A stretch of DNA of 9,238 bases from Pseudomonadota bacterium. Lineage in GTDB: Bacteria > Pseudomonadota > Alphaproteobacteria > Rhizobiales > Xanthobacteraceae. Shown piece after piece: positions 1 to 7,361 of the stretch (the first letter of the stretch is position 1; each line of letters begins with the position of its first letter). The position numbers and the translations under genes were made by a program. Location: positions 1 through 9,238 of the forward strand of contig JAEWFG010000007.1 of NCBI GenBank assembly GCA_023388935.1. Direction: 5' to 3'. The notes beneath the pieces were generated by a model. The model was not told where the DNA came from. It made no database searches and worked only from the letters and a program-made list of their open reading frames with translations.

Positions 1-354
1 ATATTCCACTTTACCGAATTTCGGAAACGGCGTATGTGTCGCCTCACTCCGGCCCGAGGAAGAGGGGCGTATCGCGATCGTCACGACACGCGGGCCGGGC
101 GGCGGTGGACGTGGGCCACATCGGCGCGAACGGCTTCGCAGGGCAGGTGACTGTGAGCGAAGTCATCGCGCACACGACCGGTGTCGCTCGCGTACGGCCA
201 AATCGTGTGGTCCTGGCGCCCGGAGTCTGTGCGCCAAGTCTTGCGGTGATGTGTGCTGTCCAACCGGATCGCGCGCATCGGCCATCCGCAAGGCGACGGG
301 GGCAATAGTGCATCGCTCCCCGGGGAGAGCGCGACATAAGTCGTTCCAACCATC
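1..354. other. Gene-poor GC-rich stretch, probably the first part of a composite intergenic repeat
   Basis: I see no credible protein gene here. A GTG-started frame (36-308, 90 aa, beginning MSPHSGPRKRG) and a short ATG frame (34-150) are open, but neither has a ribosome binding site or a recognisable domain, and both are rich in Arg, Ala and Gly, as expected of noncoding GC-rich DNA. From memory, near-copies of this stretch, including the part encoding MSPHSGPR, recur between genes in Bradyrhizobium genomes, always followed by the hairpin unit described next. That recollection is not verified. A perfect 12-bp palindrome, CTCCCCGGGGAG offset by one base, lies around 316-327. Best read as repeat-derived noncoding DNA; a short real peptide cannot be excluded. 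Confidence 0.4.
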
Positions 355-488
355 GCGCAGGGAAGGCCGGGATGTTTCCGGTTGCCCTGTTACCCGCTGT
401 GCATTGTAGCGCAATCTACTCATGGCATAGCGGTCAATGGGAGCCAGCCGGCTCCCGGTCTTCCCTGCGCCCTCTTTCATGAGAGGGC
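355..488. repeat. Hairpin-rich intergenic repeat unit
   Basis: A set of nested inverted repeats. The outer arms are 355-372 (GCGCAGGGAAGGCCGGGA) and 453-470, which pair over 18 positions with one mismatch. Inside them, 394-402 (CCGCTGTGC) pairs with 425-433 (GCATAGCGG) with one mismatch. At 439-456 there is a perfect 7-bp hairpin (GGGAGCC, loop AGCC, GGCTCCC) that competes with the right outer arm. Immediately after it, 469-475 (GCCCTCT) pairs perfectly with 482-488 (AGAGGGC) around a 6-nt loop. This density of pairing is far above chance and suggests a mobile or RNA-structured intergenic repeat. I recall similar units in Bradyrhizobium, usually next to a palindrome like the one at 557-699. 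No ORF of substance is present. Confidence 0.65.
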
Positions 489-556
489 GAGGCGACGAAG
501 CAAAGCTCGGGCGAACAAGCCGCGAGGATGCGAACTCATGTCAGTCGTTCAACAAC

Positions 557-699
557 GGTCTCGTGCCCCGGACGCTGCGCAGCACGAAGTGATGCGCTGC
601 AGAGCCGGGGCCCATGTAGCAGCGTACTATGTGGCCTTCTGGGTCCCGGCTCTGCGCAGCAACGCGAAGAGCGTTGCAGCGCGTCCGGGACACGAGAGC
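557..699. repeat. Large imperfect palindrome with side hairpins (cruciform-forming intergenic repeat)
   Basis: The outer arms are 557-575 (GGTCTCGTGCCCCGGACGC) and 681-699, which pair over 19 positions with two mismatches. The inner arms are 599-614 (GCAGAGCCGGGGCCCA) and 640-655, which pair over 16 positions with one mismatch and enclose a 25-nt loop. Between outer and inner arms each side has its own hairpin: on the left GCGCA (577-581) pairs with TGCGC (593-597) and CAC with GTG inside it; on the right GCAACGC (659-665) pairs perfectly with GCGTTGC (671-677) around GAAGA. The whole can fold as a cloverleaf or cruciform of about 143 nt. I recall the string GTGCCCCGGACGC as common in Bradyrhizobium intergenic repeats. 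No target-site duplication or transposase is visible, so it would be a non-autonomous element if mobile. Confidence 0.75.
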
Positions 700-747
700 A
701 GCGTCTTTGCACAAGCGTCATAGTCTCTAACGCACGCTAACCAACAC

Positions 748-765
748 CTGACTTAAAACTGTCAT
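748..765 (+). promoter_or_regulatory. Candidate PhoB-binding site (Pho box) upstream of the GGDEF/EAL gene
   Basis: The 18-mer CTGACTTAAAACTGTCAT consists of two 7-bp half-sites separated by AAAA. The second half-site is a perfect CTGTCAT; the first, CTGACTT, differs from it at two positions. This is the spacing and orientation of the Pho box known from proteobacteria, where PhoB binds direct CTGTCAT-like repeats 11 bp apart. It lies about 92 bp before the chosen start codon of the downstream gene and in the same direction. No good -10 element is obvious about 10 bp downstream, which weakens the case. The site could be a chance match. Confidence 0.4.
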
Positions 766-857
766 AATCGCCAAATGGAACCCGCACCTGCGTCGTTTTT
801 ACACGCCATTAAGTGTGGCTGCATTGGATGCGCGGCGAAAGTGCGTTGGGGATTGCA

Positions 858-3320
858 ATGAGTGCCGCGAAGAAAATGCCGGGAAAGCCGGCCACCGAAA
901 TGTTTGACGACATTCCGGTGCTTCAACGCAAATGGCGGGCCGCGTTGAAGCCGGGCGAACGGCTGCCGCGCTATGAAGACGTGATGCTCGGCAGCCTCGG
1001 ACGGCTCGCCGATCACATCGCACTGCTCAAGGGGGACAGTGCGCTCGAACTGTCGCGCAGCGGACGTTACGTGCAGAAATGGCTCGGCGAGGAGCGCTGG
1101 GACATTCCGGTCGCGGAACTGCCGCCCGATTGCGCCACGGCGCTGTCGGAAGCGGTCGCAAGTGCGCTCAAGAACGGACTGCCGCACCAAGCAAGCGCCC
1201 ATTGCGTGCGCGACGGCATGGTCAGGACCTACGATTTGCTGGCGCTGCCGACGTCCTCGCGCTGGGGCGCGACGTTGGTGGGCGCCTATATCAACGAGCG
1301 CGGTGCGCAATACAATCTCCTGGATGCGATCTTCTCTTCGACCGACGACGCGGTGGTCTCGCTGGCAACGTTGCGTGACGCGAGCGGTCAGCCGTCGGAT
1401 TTTCAGGTCGTGCATCACAACAAGAGCGCCGAACTGCTGCTGAATGTTGCGAGCGGCGGCCTGTTGTGGCGCCAGATCGGCCAGGGCGCCACGATGCTGG
1501 CTGCGCCCGATGTCATGGAGTTTCTGCTGAAGGCGGTTTCGGGCGGCCGCGGCGAACAGCTCGAGATCGAGAACGATGGCCGTTACCTGCGCATGAGCGC
1601 TACCGCCTTTGCCGACGTGGTCTCACTGACCATCTCCGATGTCACCGCGATGAAGCGGCGCGACGCTTCGTTCCGCCTGCTGTTCGACAACAATCCGATG
1701 CCGATGTGGGTGTTCGACGCGGAAACGAAGCAGTTCCTGAGTGTCAACGACGCAGCGGTTCAGCATTACGGCTACAGCCGCGCCGCGTTCCTGCGCATGA
1801 AGCTGCAACAGATCTGGCCCGAGGACGAGTGGGACAGCCACGCCGATGCGCTCGAGCGCGTCGGCGAAACCTACCAATCCGCGCGCAACTGGCGGCATTT
1901 GCGCGCCGACGGCAGCGAGATCGAGGTGCTCACCTTCGGCCGCCGCGTCACTTTCGACGATCGCGACGGCTATCTGGTCGCGGTGGCCGACATTACCGAG
2001 CGGCGCAAGGCCGAGGCGCGGATCGCCTACATGGCGCACCATGATGGCCTGACCGACCTGCCGAACCGCGAATATTTCCGGGATCGCCTGAAGCAGGCTC
2101 TCGACCAGGCCGGCGGCAAGCGGGTGGGCGTGCTCTATATCGACCTCGACCTGTTCAAGAACATCAACGATTCCTTCGGACATCCGGTGGGCGACCGCCT
2201 GTTGAAGGAAGTTGCCGAACGTCTAACCACCGCGGTCCGCGGTGCCAATCTGGCGGCCCGGCTCGGCGGTGACGAGTTTGCAGTGATTCTGGCTGCCGAT
2301 GTCTCGCCGAATGAGGCGAGCGCCTGCGCGACGTTGCTGATCGACATGCTGAAGGCGCCCTATGAACTCGACGGCCAGGAGATGGTGATCGGCGCCAGCA
2401 TCGGCATCGCGCTATCGCCGGGAGACGGCACGACGTCGGAAGAGTTGATGCGCAATGCCGACATGGCGCTGTACCGGGCGAAGTCCGACGGCGGCGGCGT
2501 GCACCATTTCTTCGAGCGCGAGATGGACCTCCAGGCGCAGAAGCGCCGTGACATGGAGCTCGATCTGCGGCGCGCCTTCGCCAATGGCGAGTTCGAGCTG
2601 CACTACCAGCCGCTGGTGTCGATCGCCTCCGACCGCATCTCCGGCTTCGAGTCGCTGCTGCGCTGGCGTCACCCGGACAAGGGGATGATCTCGCCGGCGG
2701 AATTCATTCCCGTCGCCGAAGACATCGGCCTGATCTCCCAGCTCGGCGAGTGGGTGCTGCGCGAAGCCTGCGTCGAGGCTGTGAAATGGCCCGCCGACGT
2801 CAAGGTCGCGGTCAACCTGTCGCCCGCGCAATTCCGCAGCCGCAATCTGGTTCAGATCGTGGTCTCCGCGCTGGCGCAGTCCGGCCTGTCGCCGAAGCGG
2901 CTCGAGCTCGAGATCACCGAGTCGATCTTCCTGGCCGAGACCGATGCCAATCTCGCGACCTTGCATCAATTGCGCGGGCTCGGCGTCGGCATCTCCATGG
3001 ACGATTTTGGCACCGGCTATTCCAGCCTCAGCTATCTTCGCAGCTTCCCCTTCGACAAGATCAAGATCGACCGTTCCTTCGTCAAGGATCTGGCGCAGCG
3101 GCCTGATTGTGGCGCGATCGTGCGCGCGATTTCAGGTCTCGGCCGCAGCCTCAACATCACCACTACCGCGGAAGGAGTCGAGACCGAGGATCAGCTCGAC
3201 TGGCTGCGCGCGGAGGGCTGCAACGAGGTGCAGGGATTCCTGTTCAGCGCGGCGCGGCCTGCCGCCGAGATCGCAAAACTGCTCGCCGATTTCGGCCAGC
3301 GCGCCTCACGGGCGGCGTAG
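858..3320 (+). CDS. Cytoplasmic PAS-GGDEF-EAL protein (cyclic-di-GMP synthase/phosphodiesterase)
   Basis: An 820-aa protein that would make and/or break down the second messenger cyclic-di-GMP. The ATG at 858 is preferred over an upstream GTG (813) or ATG (828) because TGGGGA lies just before it. The N-terminal 40-155 resembles the PAS_5-type sensor seen in alphaproteobacteria, about 165-260 may be a second, divergent PAS, and 270-390 is a canonical PAS ending in DITERRKAEARI. The GGDEF domain (about 398-560) has an intact GGDEF signature at 470-474. The product-inhibition I-site, normally RxxD, reads RGAN (461-464). The EAL domain (about 575-812) has ESL at 598-600 in place of EAL, and keeps the metal and catalytic set: NLSPAQF, E685 in ELEITES, D715/D716 of DDFGTGYSS, K736 in KIKIDRS, E772 in AEGVET and Q792 in VQGFLFS. 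No transmembrane helix or signal peptide is visible, so it probably senses an internal cue. The last 15 bp overlap the convergent hydrolase gene. Confidence 0.93.
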   Translation: MSAAKKMPGKPATEMFDDIPVLQRKWRAALKPGERLPRYEDVMLGSLGRLADHIALLKGDSALELSRSGRYVQKWLGEERWDIPVAELPPDCATALSEAVASALKNGLPHQASAHCVRDGMVRTYDLLALPTSSRWGATLVGAYINERGAQYNLLDAIFSSTDDAVVSLATLRDASGQPSDFQVVHHNKSAELLLNVASGGLLWRQIGQGATMLAAPDVMEFLLKAVSGGRGEQLEIENDGRYLRMSATAFADVVSLTISDVTAMKRRDASFRLLFDNNPMPMWVFDAETKQFLSVNDAAVQHYGYSRAAFLRMKLQQIWPEDEWDSHADALERVGETYQSARNWRHLRADGSEIEVLTFGRRVTFDDRDGYLVAVADITERRKAEARIAYMAHHDGLTDLPNREYFRDRLKQALDQAGGKRVGVLYIDLDLFKNINDSFGHPVGDRLLKEVAERLTTAVRGANLAARLGGDEFAVILAADVSPNEASACATLLIDMLKAPYELDGQEMVIGASIGIALSPGDGTTSEELMRNADMALYRAKSDGGGVHHFFEREMDLQAQKRRDMELDLRRAFANGEFELHYQPLVSIASDRISGFESLLRWRHPDKGMISPAEFIPVAEDIGLISQLGEWVLREACVEAVKWPADVKVAVNLSPAQFRSRNLVQIVVSALAQSGLSPKRLELEITESIFLAETDANLATLHQLRGLGVGISMDDFGTGYSSLSYLRSFPFDKIKIDRSFVKDLAQRPDCGAIVRAISGLGRSLNITTTAEGVETEDQLDWLRAEGCNEVQGFLFSAARPAAEIAKLLADFGQRASRAA

Positions 3321-4574
3321 CTCTGGCGGGTAGCAGTCGTAGACCAGCGCCTTAAAGGCGGGTGTGATACGGCTGCGCTCGTTCTGGGTCTGCTCCATCA
3401 TGAGGTAAACCATGTCGAGCTTGGGATCGACGCCGAAATAAGTGCCGCTGCCCGAGTCCCATTTCAATTCACCGATCGATCCGGGCGGCGGTGGTTTCGC
3501 ATTGCCGGGATCGGTGCGCACCGCAATGCCGTAGCCATAGCCGAAGCCGTCGCCCGGATAATAGAAGTAATCGCGGCCGACGCCGGAGCCAGACCCGACG
3601 TGATCGGTCGTCATGGCCTTGAAGGCTGCGGGGCTCAGATAGCGCTTGCCCTCGAACTCGCCGCCGTTGAGCAGCATCTGCGCGAAGCGCTGATAGTCGG
3701 TCATGGTCGAGAGCAGCCCGCCGCCGCCGGATTCCCATTCGGGATGGGCGAGGCGGTCGCGCTCGCCGGCGAGCAGGATCGGGTCGTTCGGCAGCGGCCG
3801 CGCCATCCGCGCGCGCTCCTCCGGAGTCTTGAGCACGAATTTGGTGCTGCTCATGCCGAGCGGATCGAGGATGCGCTGCTTCAGGAATTCGTACAGTGTC
3901 TGTCCCGAGATGATCTCGATGATACTGCCGAGCACGTCGGTGGAATGGCCGTAGCGCCACAGCGTCCCGGGCTGACGCGTGAGCGGCAGCCTGGCGATGC
4001 GGTCGGCGAATTCCCTGTTGTTGAAATGCCCCTCGAAAATATTGGCGGTCGAGTAAACCTGCTCGACCCATGGGGCGCCGATATAGCCGTAGCTGATGCC
4101 CGACGTGTGTCGCAGCAGGTCCTCGATGTTGACGGGGCGGACCGGCGGCACGAGGTCGAGCTCATGCTTGCCGTCCGGCTTGGTGACCTCGATGCCCACC
4201 TTGGTATCGGCAAAGAGAGGGATGTATTTCGACACGGGGTCCGCAAGCGCAAGCTTGCCCTCGTCGATCAGCATCATCGCACCAAGACAGGTGATCGGCT
4301 TGGTCATCGAGTGGATCGCGAAGATCGTGTCCGGCGTCATCGGGAGGCCGGTCCTGGTGTCGCGCACGCCGAAGGTCTTCAGGTAGACCGGCTTGCCGTG
4401 CTGCTGGACCAGGATCACGGCGCCCGGCAGCCGGCCGCTCGTCACCTCGTTGTTGAAATATGCCGTGATGCGTTCGAGCCTGTCGGACGAAGGGGCGGGG
4501 ATGTCGGTGGCGCGGCTTCGCGCCATCGTGCCGACCAGCAGCGCGGCCCCGACGAGAAATTCACGACGCTTCAT
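3306..4574 (-). CDS. Exported serine beta-lactamase-family hydrolase (class C / esterase EstB type)
   Basis: A 422-aa serine hydrolase of the Beta-lactamase (PF00144) type, a family including class C beta-lactamases, esterases and D-aminopeptidases. Start at 4574 is chosen because GGGAGGAAG precedes it on the coding strand and it opens a Tat-like signal, MKRREFLVGAALL, with likely cleavage near Ala22. A longer frame to 4670 would overlap the nitroreductase gene and place the signal inside the protein. The nucleophile motif is S89-M-T-K92, followed by the family's HTSG (156-159), a Tyr motif Y208-G-H, GGGGLLSTMTDYQRF, and a C-terminal GSGTYFGVDP loop. These fit an active periplasmic hydrolase. 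The substrate cannot be told from sequence; an esterase is at least as likely as an antibiotic-degrading enzyme. It is last of three minus-strand genes, 65 bp after the nitroreductase stop, so co-transcription is plausible. Its stop lies inside the 3' end of the convergent c-di-GMP gene. Confidence 0.9.
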   Translation of the reverse strand: MKRREFLVGAALLVGTMARSRATDIPAPSSDRLERITAYFNNEVTSGRLPGAVILVQQHGKPVYLKTFGVRDTRTGLPMTPDTIFAIHSMTKPITCLGAMMLIDEGKLALADPVSKYIPLFADTKVGIEVTKPDGKHELDLVPPVRPVNIEDLLRHTSGISYGYIGAPWVEQVYSTANIFEGHFNNREFADRIARLPLTRQPGTLWRYGHSTDVLGSIIEIISGQTLYEFLKQRILDPLGMSSTKFVLKTPEERARMARPLPNDPILLAGERDRLAHPEWESGGGGLLSTMTDYQRFAQMLLNGGEFEGKRYLSPAAFKAMTTDHVGSGSGVGRDYFYYPGDGFGYGYGIAVRTDPGNAKPPPPGSIGELKWDSGSGTYFGVDPKLDMVYLMMEQTQNERSRITPAFKALVYDCYPPELRRP

Positions 4575-4639
4575 TGCGGGCTTCCTCCCTCGCCGGGAAC
4601 AAAGCCGCAAGACGTTCGGGGCGTCAACAAGACTTCGAT

Positions 4640-5203
4640 CTAAAATCGCGTCACGATTTCCGAAAGGCACGGTCGCGGGCGGTCCTCGCTCGGCCTGGTC
4701 GGCTTGCCGATATGCACGAAGCCGGCGAGTTTCTCGTCCGGCTTGAGGCCGAGCCCGTCAAGCACGTCGCGATCGAAGGCGAACCAGCCGGTCAGCCAGC
4801 AGGCGCCGTAGCCGAGCGCGGTCGCGGCCGTGACGATGTTCATGGCGCTGGCGCCCGCCGACAATTCCTGCTCCCACGCCGGCACCTTCGGATGCGGCTT
4901 GGTGAAGCTGACGATACCGATCACCAGCGGCGCATCCGTGAGACGCTTGCGCTCGGTCTCGACGTCGGCTGCCGGTGCGCCCGGATTCTTGCGGGCAAAA
5001 ACCTTCGCGATCACCTCGCCGGCGCGCTCGCGCGCATCGCCCTCGAAAATGATGAATCGCCAGGGCGCGAGCTTGCCGTGGTCAGGCACGCGCGCGCCGA
5101 TGGTGAGGATAGTTTCGAGCTCGGCCGGGGAGGGGCCGGGTCCCGTCATCTCGCGCGGCTTGACCGAGCGGCGGGTCTTCAGGAGTTCGATGGCATCGGG
5201 CAC
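4640..5203 (-). CDS. YdjA-like FMN-dependent nitroreductase
   Basis: A 187-aa nitroreductase-fold flavoprotein that should bind FMN and use NAD(P)H to reduce nitro compounds, quinones or other oxidants; the physiological substrate is unknown for the family. The GTG at 5203 is preferred because GAAGAGGA lies just upstream and it gives the family N-terminus MPDAIELLKTRRSVK; an in-frame GTG/ATG start at 5254 would add 17 unrelated residues and run into the intergenic hairpin. The length matches E. coli YdjA (about 183 aa, from memory), and blocks correspond: RRS (11-13) for phosphate contact, ARVPDHGKLAPWRF (37-50), VPAWEQELSAGASAMN (108-122) and GFVHIGKP (161-168), with a matching C-terminal VTRF against VTYF. 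It would work as a homodimer in the cytoplasm. It sits 93 bp downstream of thrS, separated by a strong hairpin, and 65 bp upstream of the serine hydrolase gene. Confidence 0.92.
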   Translation of the reverse strand: MPDAIELLKTRRSVKPREMTGPGPSPAELETILTIGARVPDHGKLAPWRFIIFEGDARERAGEVIAKVFARKNPGAPAADVETERKRLTDAPLVIGIVSFTKPHPKVPAWEQELSAGASAMNIVTAATALGYGACWLTGWFAFDRDVLDGLGLKPDEKLAGFVHIGKPTRPSEDRPRPCLSEIVTRF

Positions 5204-5222
5204 TGCGATATCCTCTTCGGCT

Positions 5223-5268
5223 GGTCGTCGGGCGTGCCATGCCGAGATAGGCATGGACGCCCGCGACC
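5223..5268 (-). terminator. Strong hairpin between thrS and the nitroreductase gene (possible terminator or mRNA processing site)
   Basis: The arms 5223-5243 and 5250-5268 pair over 19 bp in three blocks (GGTCG, CGGGCGT, CCATGCC), with single-base bulges at T5228 and G5236 and a 6-nt loop GAGATA. On the minus transcript it lies 29 nt after the thrS stop and 19 nt before the nitroreductase start. No T-rich tract follows on that strand, so it does not look like a standard intrinsic terminator. It could be a weak attenuator, an RNase-protective or processing stem, or a short repeat. The structure is certain from sequence; the function is inferred. Confidence 0.6.
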
Positions 5269-5296
5269 GAAAGCGAATTTAGATCGATTTCAGGGT

Positions 5297-7339
5297 TCAG
5301 ACGCCGCCGCGAGCCCGCCGAACATCCGGCGGTGTCGCCTCGTCGACCAGGGCGGCGATCGCCTCCTCCGTCGTCATCACCTTCTGGCCGTCGCTGCCGA
5401 GCCGGCGAACCGAGACAGAATGCGTCTCGGCCTCCTTCTTGCCGACCACGAGCAGTGCCGGGATCTTGGCCAGCGAGTGCTCGCGGACCTTGTAGTTGAT
5501 CTTTTCGTTACGCAGGTCGATCTCGGCCCGAAGCCCCGCGCGCCGGACCTGCTCCAGCACGCGCTTTGCATACTCGTCGGCCTCCGAGGTGATGGTGGTA
5601 ACCACCACCTGCACCGGCGACAGCCAGAGCGGGAAGTTGCCGGCATAGTGCTCGATCAGGATGCCGATAAAACGCTCCATCGAGCCGCAGATCGCACGAT
5701 GCACCATCACCGGCGGCTTCTTGCCGCTGTCATGGTCGATATAGAACGCACCGAAGCGCTCCGGCAAGTTGAAGTCGACCTGCGTCGTGCCACACTGCCA
5801 GTCGCGGCCGATGGCGTCGCGCAGCACATATTCGAACTTCGGCCCGTAGAAGGCGCCTTCGCCCGGATTGATCTCGGTCTTGATGTGATTGTTCTGCGAC
5901 TGGATCTCGCGCAGCACGGTGGCCATCACGCGCTCGGCGTGATCCCACATCGCATCCGTGCCGACGCGCTTGTCCGGCCGCGTCGACAGCTTCACCGTGA
6001 GGTCGCCGGTGAAGCCGAAGTCGGCGTAGGTCGACAGGATGAGCTCGTTGATCTTCAGGCACTCGTCCGCGAGCTGGTCCTCGGTGCAGAAGATGTGCGC
6101 GTCATCCTGGGTGAAGCCGCGCACGCGCATCAGGCCGTGCATGGCGCCGGACGGCTCATAGCGATGCACCACCCCGAACTCGGCGAGGCGCAGCGGCAGG
6201 TCGCGATAGCTTTTCAGGCCATGCTTGAAGATCTGCACGTGGCCCGGGCAGTTCATCGGCTTCAGCGCGAACCAGCGCTTGTCCTCAGCCTCGTCGCCGG
6301 CCGACTGCGCCGCGAACATGTTCTCGCGATACCAGGCCCAATGGCCCGAGGTCTCCCACAGCGCCTTGTCGAGGATCTGCGGTGCGTTGACCTCGCTGTA
6401 GTCGCCGGTCAGGCGGCGTCGCATATAGGCGATGAGCTGCTGGAAGATGGTCCAGCCCTTCGGGTGCCAGAACACCACGCCCGGGCCTTCTTCCTGGAAG
6501 TGGAAGAGGTCGAGCTCGCGCCCGAGCTTGCGGTGGTCGCGTTTCTCGGCTTCCTCGATCTGCCTGAGGTAAGCGTCGAGGTCCTCCTGCTTGGCGAAGG
6601 CCGTGCCGTAAATGCGCGTCAGCATCGGGTTGTTGGAATCGCCGCGCCAATAGGCGCCTGCCACCTTCATCAATTTGAAGGCGTTGCCGACCTTGCCGGT
6701 CGAGGTCATGTGCGGGCCGCGGCAGAGATCGAACCAGTCGCCCTGATAGTAGATCTTGATCGGCTCGTTGCCGGGAATGGCGTCGACCAGCTCGACCTTG
6801 AAGGCCTCGCCCTTGTCGCGGAACACCTGCTTGGTCTTCTCGCGATCCCAGACTTCCTTGGTGAACGGCTTGTCGCGCGCGATGATCTCGCGCATCTTCT
6901 TCTCGATCGCGGCAAAATCTTCCGGCGTGAACGGCTCGTTGCGGAAGAAGTCGTAGTAGAAGCCGTTCTCGATCACGGGGCCGATGGTGACCTGCGTGCC
7001 CGGCCACAGCGTCTGCACAGCCTCCGCCAGCACGTGCGCGCAGTCGTGGCGGATCAGTTCGAGCGCGCGCGGATCATCGCGGTTGATGAGCTCGATCTTG
7101 GCATCGGACTCGATGGGATCGTCGAGATCGCAGACTTCGCCGTCGAGTGCCATCGCAACCGTGCGCTTGGCCAGCGACGGCGAGATGCCCTTGGCGATTT
7201 CGAGGCCGGTGATGTTCTGGTCAAACTGGCGCTGGGCGCCGTCGGGGAAGGTGAGGGTGACTTTGGCAGCGGGGGTCACGGGCTTCAGATTGCTGAGGCT
7301 GTATTGAAAGCCAGATTCGGATTTAGGCTGGTCGGACAT
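5297..7339 (-). CDS. thrS: Threonyl-tRNA synthetase
   Basis: A 680-aa class II aminoacyl-tRNA synthetase that charges tRNA-Thr with threonine in the cytoplasm. Start at 7339 is fixed by AGGAGA (7346-7351) seven bases ahead and by the family-like N-terminus; the open frame to 7471 is an extension into the leader. An N-terminal TGS domain (about 25-90) is followed by the editing domain, which removes mischarged serine and keeps its catalytic pairs H98-x3-H102 (HDCAH) and C206-x3-H210 (CRGPH). The catalytic core has the zinc ligands C364 (MNCPGH), H415 (DDAHIF) and H547 (VMVHRAICGSMERF). Motif 2 is visible in VHRYEPSGAMHGLMRVRGF and motif 3 in GSMERF. The C-terminal anticodon-binding domain begins near WLSPVQVVV. 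All key residues are intact. The gene is first of three on this strand; a candidate promoter and a leader hairpin lie upstream. A 1040-codon antisense frame (4574-7696, +) covers it but is only a shadow. Confidence 0.98.
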   Translation of the reverse strand: MSDQPKSESGFQYSLSNLKPVTPAAKVTLTFPDGAQRQFDQNITGLEIAKGISPSLAKRTVAMALDGEVCDLDDPIESDAKIELINRDDPRALELIRHDCAHVLAEAVQTLWPGTQVTIGPVIENGFYYDFFRNEPFTPEDFAAIEKKMREIIARDKPFTKEVWDREKTKQVFRDKGEAFKVELVDAIPGNEPIKIYYQGDWFDLCRGPHMTSTGKVGNAFKLMKVAGAYWRGDSNNPMLTRIYGTAFAKQEDLDAYLRQIEEAEKRDHRKLGRELDLFHFQEEGPGVVFWHPKGWTIFQQLIAYMRRRLTGDYSEVNAPQILDKALWETSGHWAWYRENMFAAQSAGDEAEDKRWFALKPMNCPGHVQIFKHGLKSYRDLPLRLAEFGVVHRYEPSGAMHGLMRVRGFTQDDAHIFCTEDQLADECLKINELILSTYADFGFTGDLTVKLSTRPDKRVGTDAMWDHAERVMATVLREIQSQNNHIKTEINPGEGAFYGPKFEYVLRDAIGRDWQCGTTQVDFNLPERFGAFYIDHDSGKKPPVMVHRAICGSMERFIGILIEHYAGNFPLWLSPVQVVVTTITSEADEYAKRVLEQVRRAGLRAEIDLRNEKINYKVREHSLAKIPALLVVGKKEAETHSVSVRRLGSDGQKVMTTEEAIAALVDEATPPDVRRARGGV

Positions 7340-7361
7340 TGCTTTTCTCCTGAAGCTCACT

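Noticed and set aside
36..308. 90-aa GTG-started ORF beginning MSPHSGPRKRG
   Set aside because: No ribosome binding site or domain; the composition looks noncoding, and the stretch appears to belong to a repeat.
382..723. 113-aa plus-strand ORF across the hairpin unit and palindrome
   Set aside because: It runs through inverted repeats that can only be structural; the peptide has no domain-like pattern.
4575..4639. TTGACG followed by CTTTGT as a separate promoter for the serine hydrolase
   Set aside because: The -10 match is too poor to support a call; read-through from upstream genes is equally possible.
3600..4643. 347-aa plus-strand ORF
   Set aside because: It is antisense to the serine hydrolase gene, which has all its family motifs.
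4575..4670. N-terminal extension of the serine hydrolase to an upstream ATG
   Set aside because: It would bury the Tat signal, overlap the nitroreductase gene by 31 bp, and ignore the strong GGGAGGAAG before the ATG at 4574.
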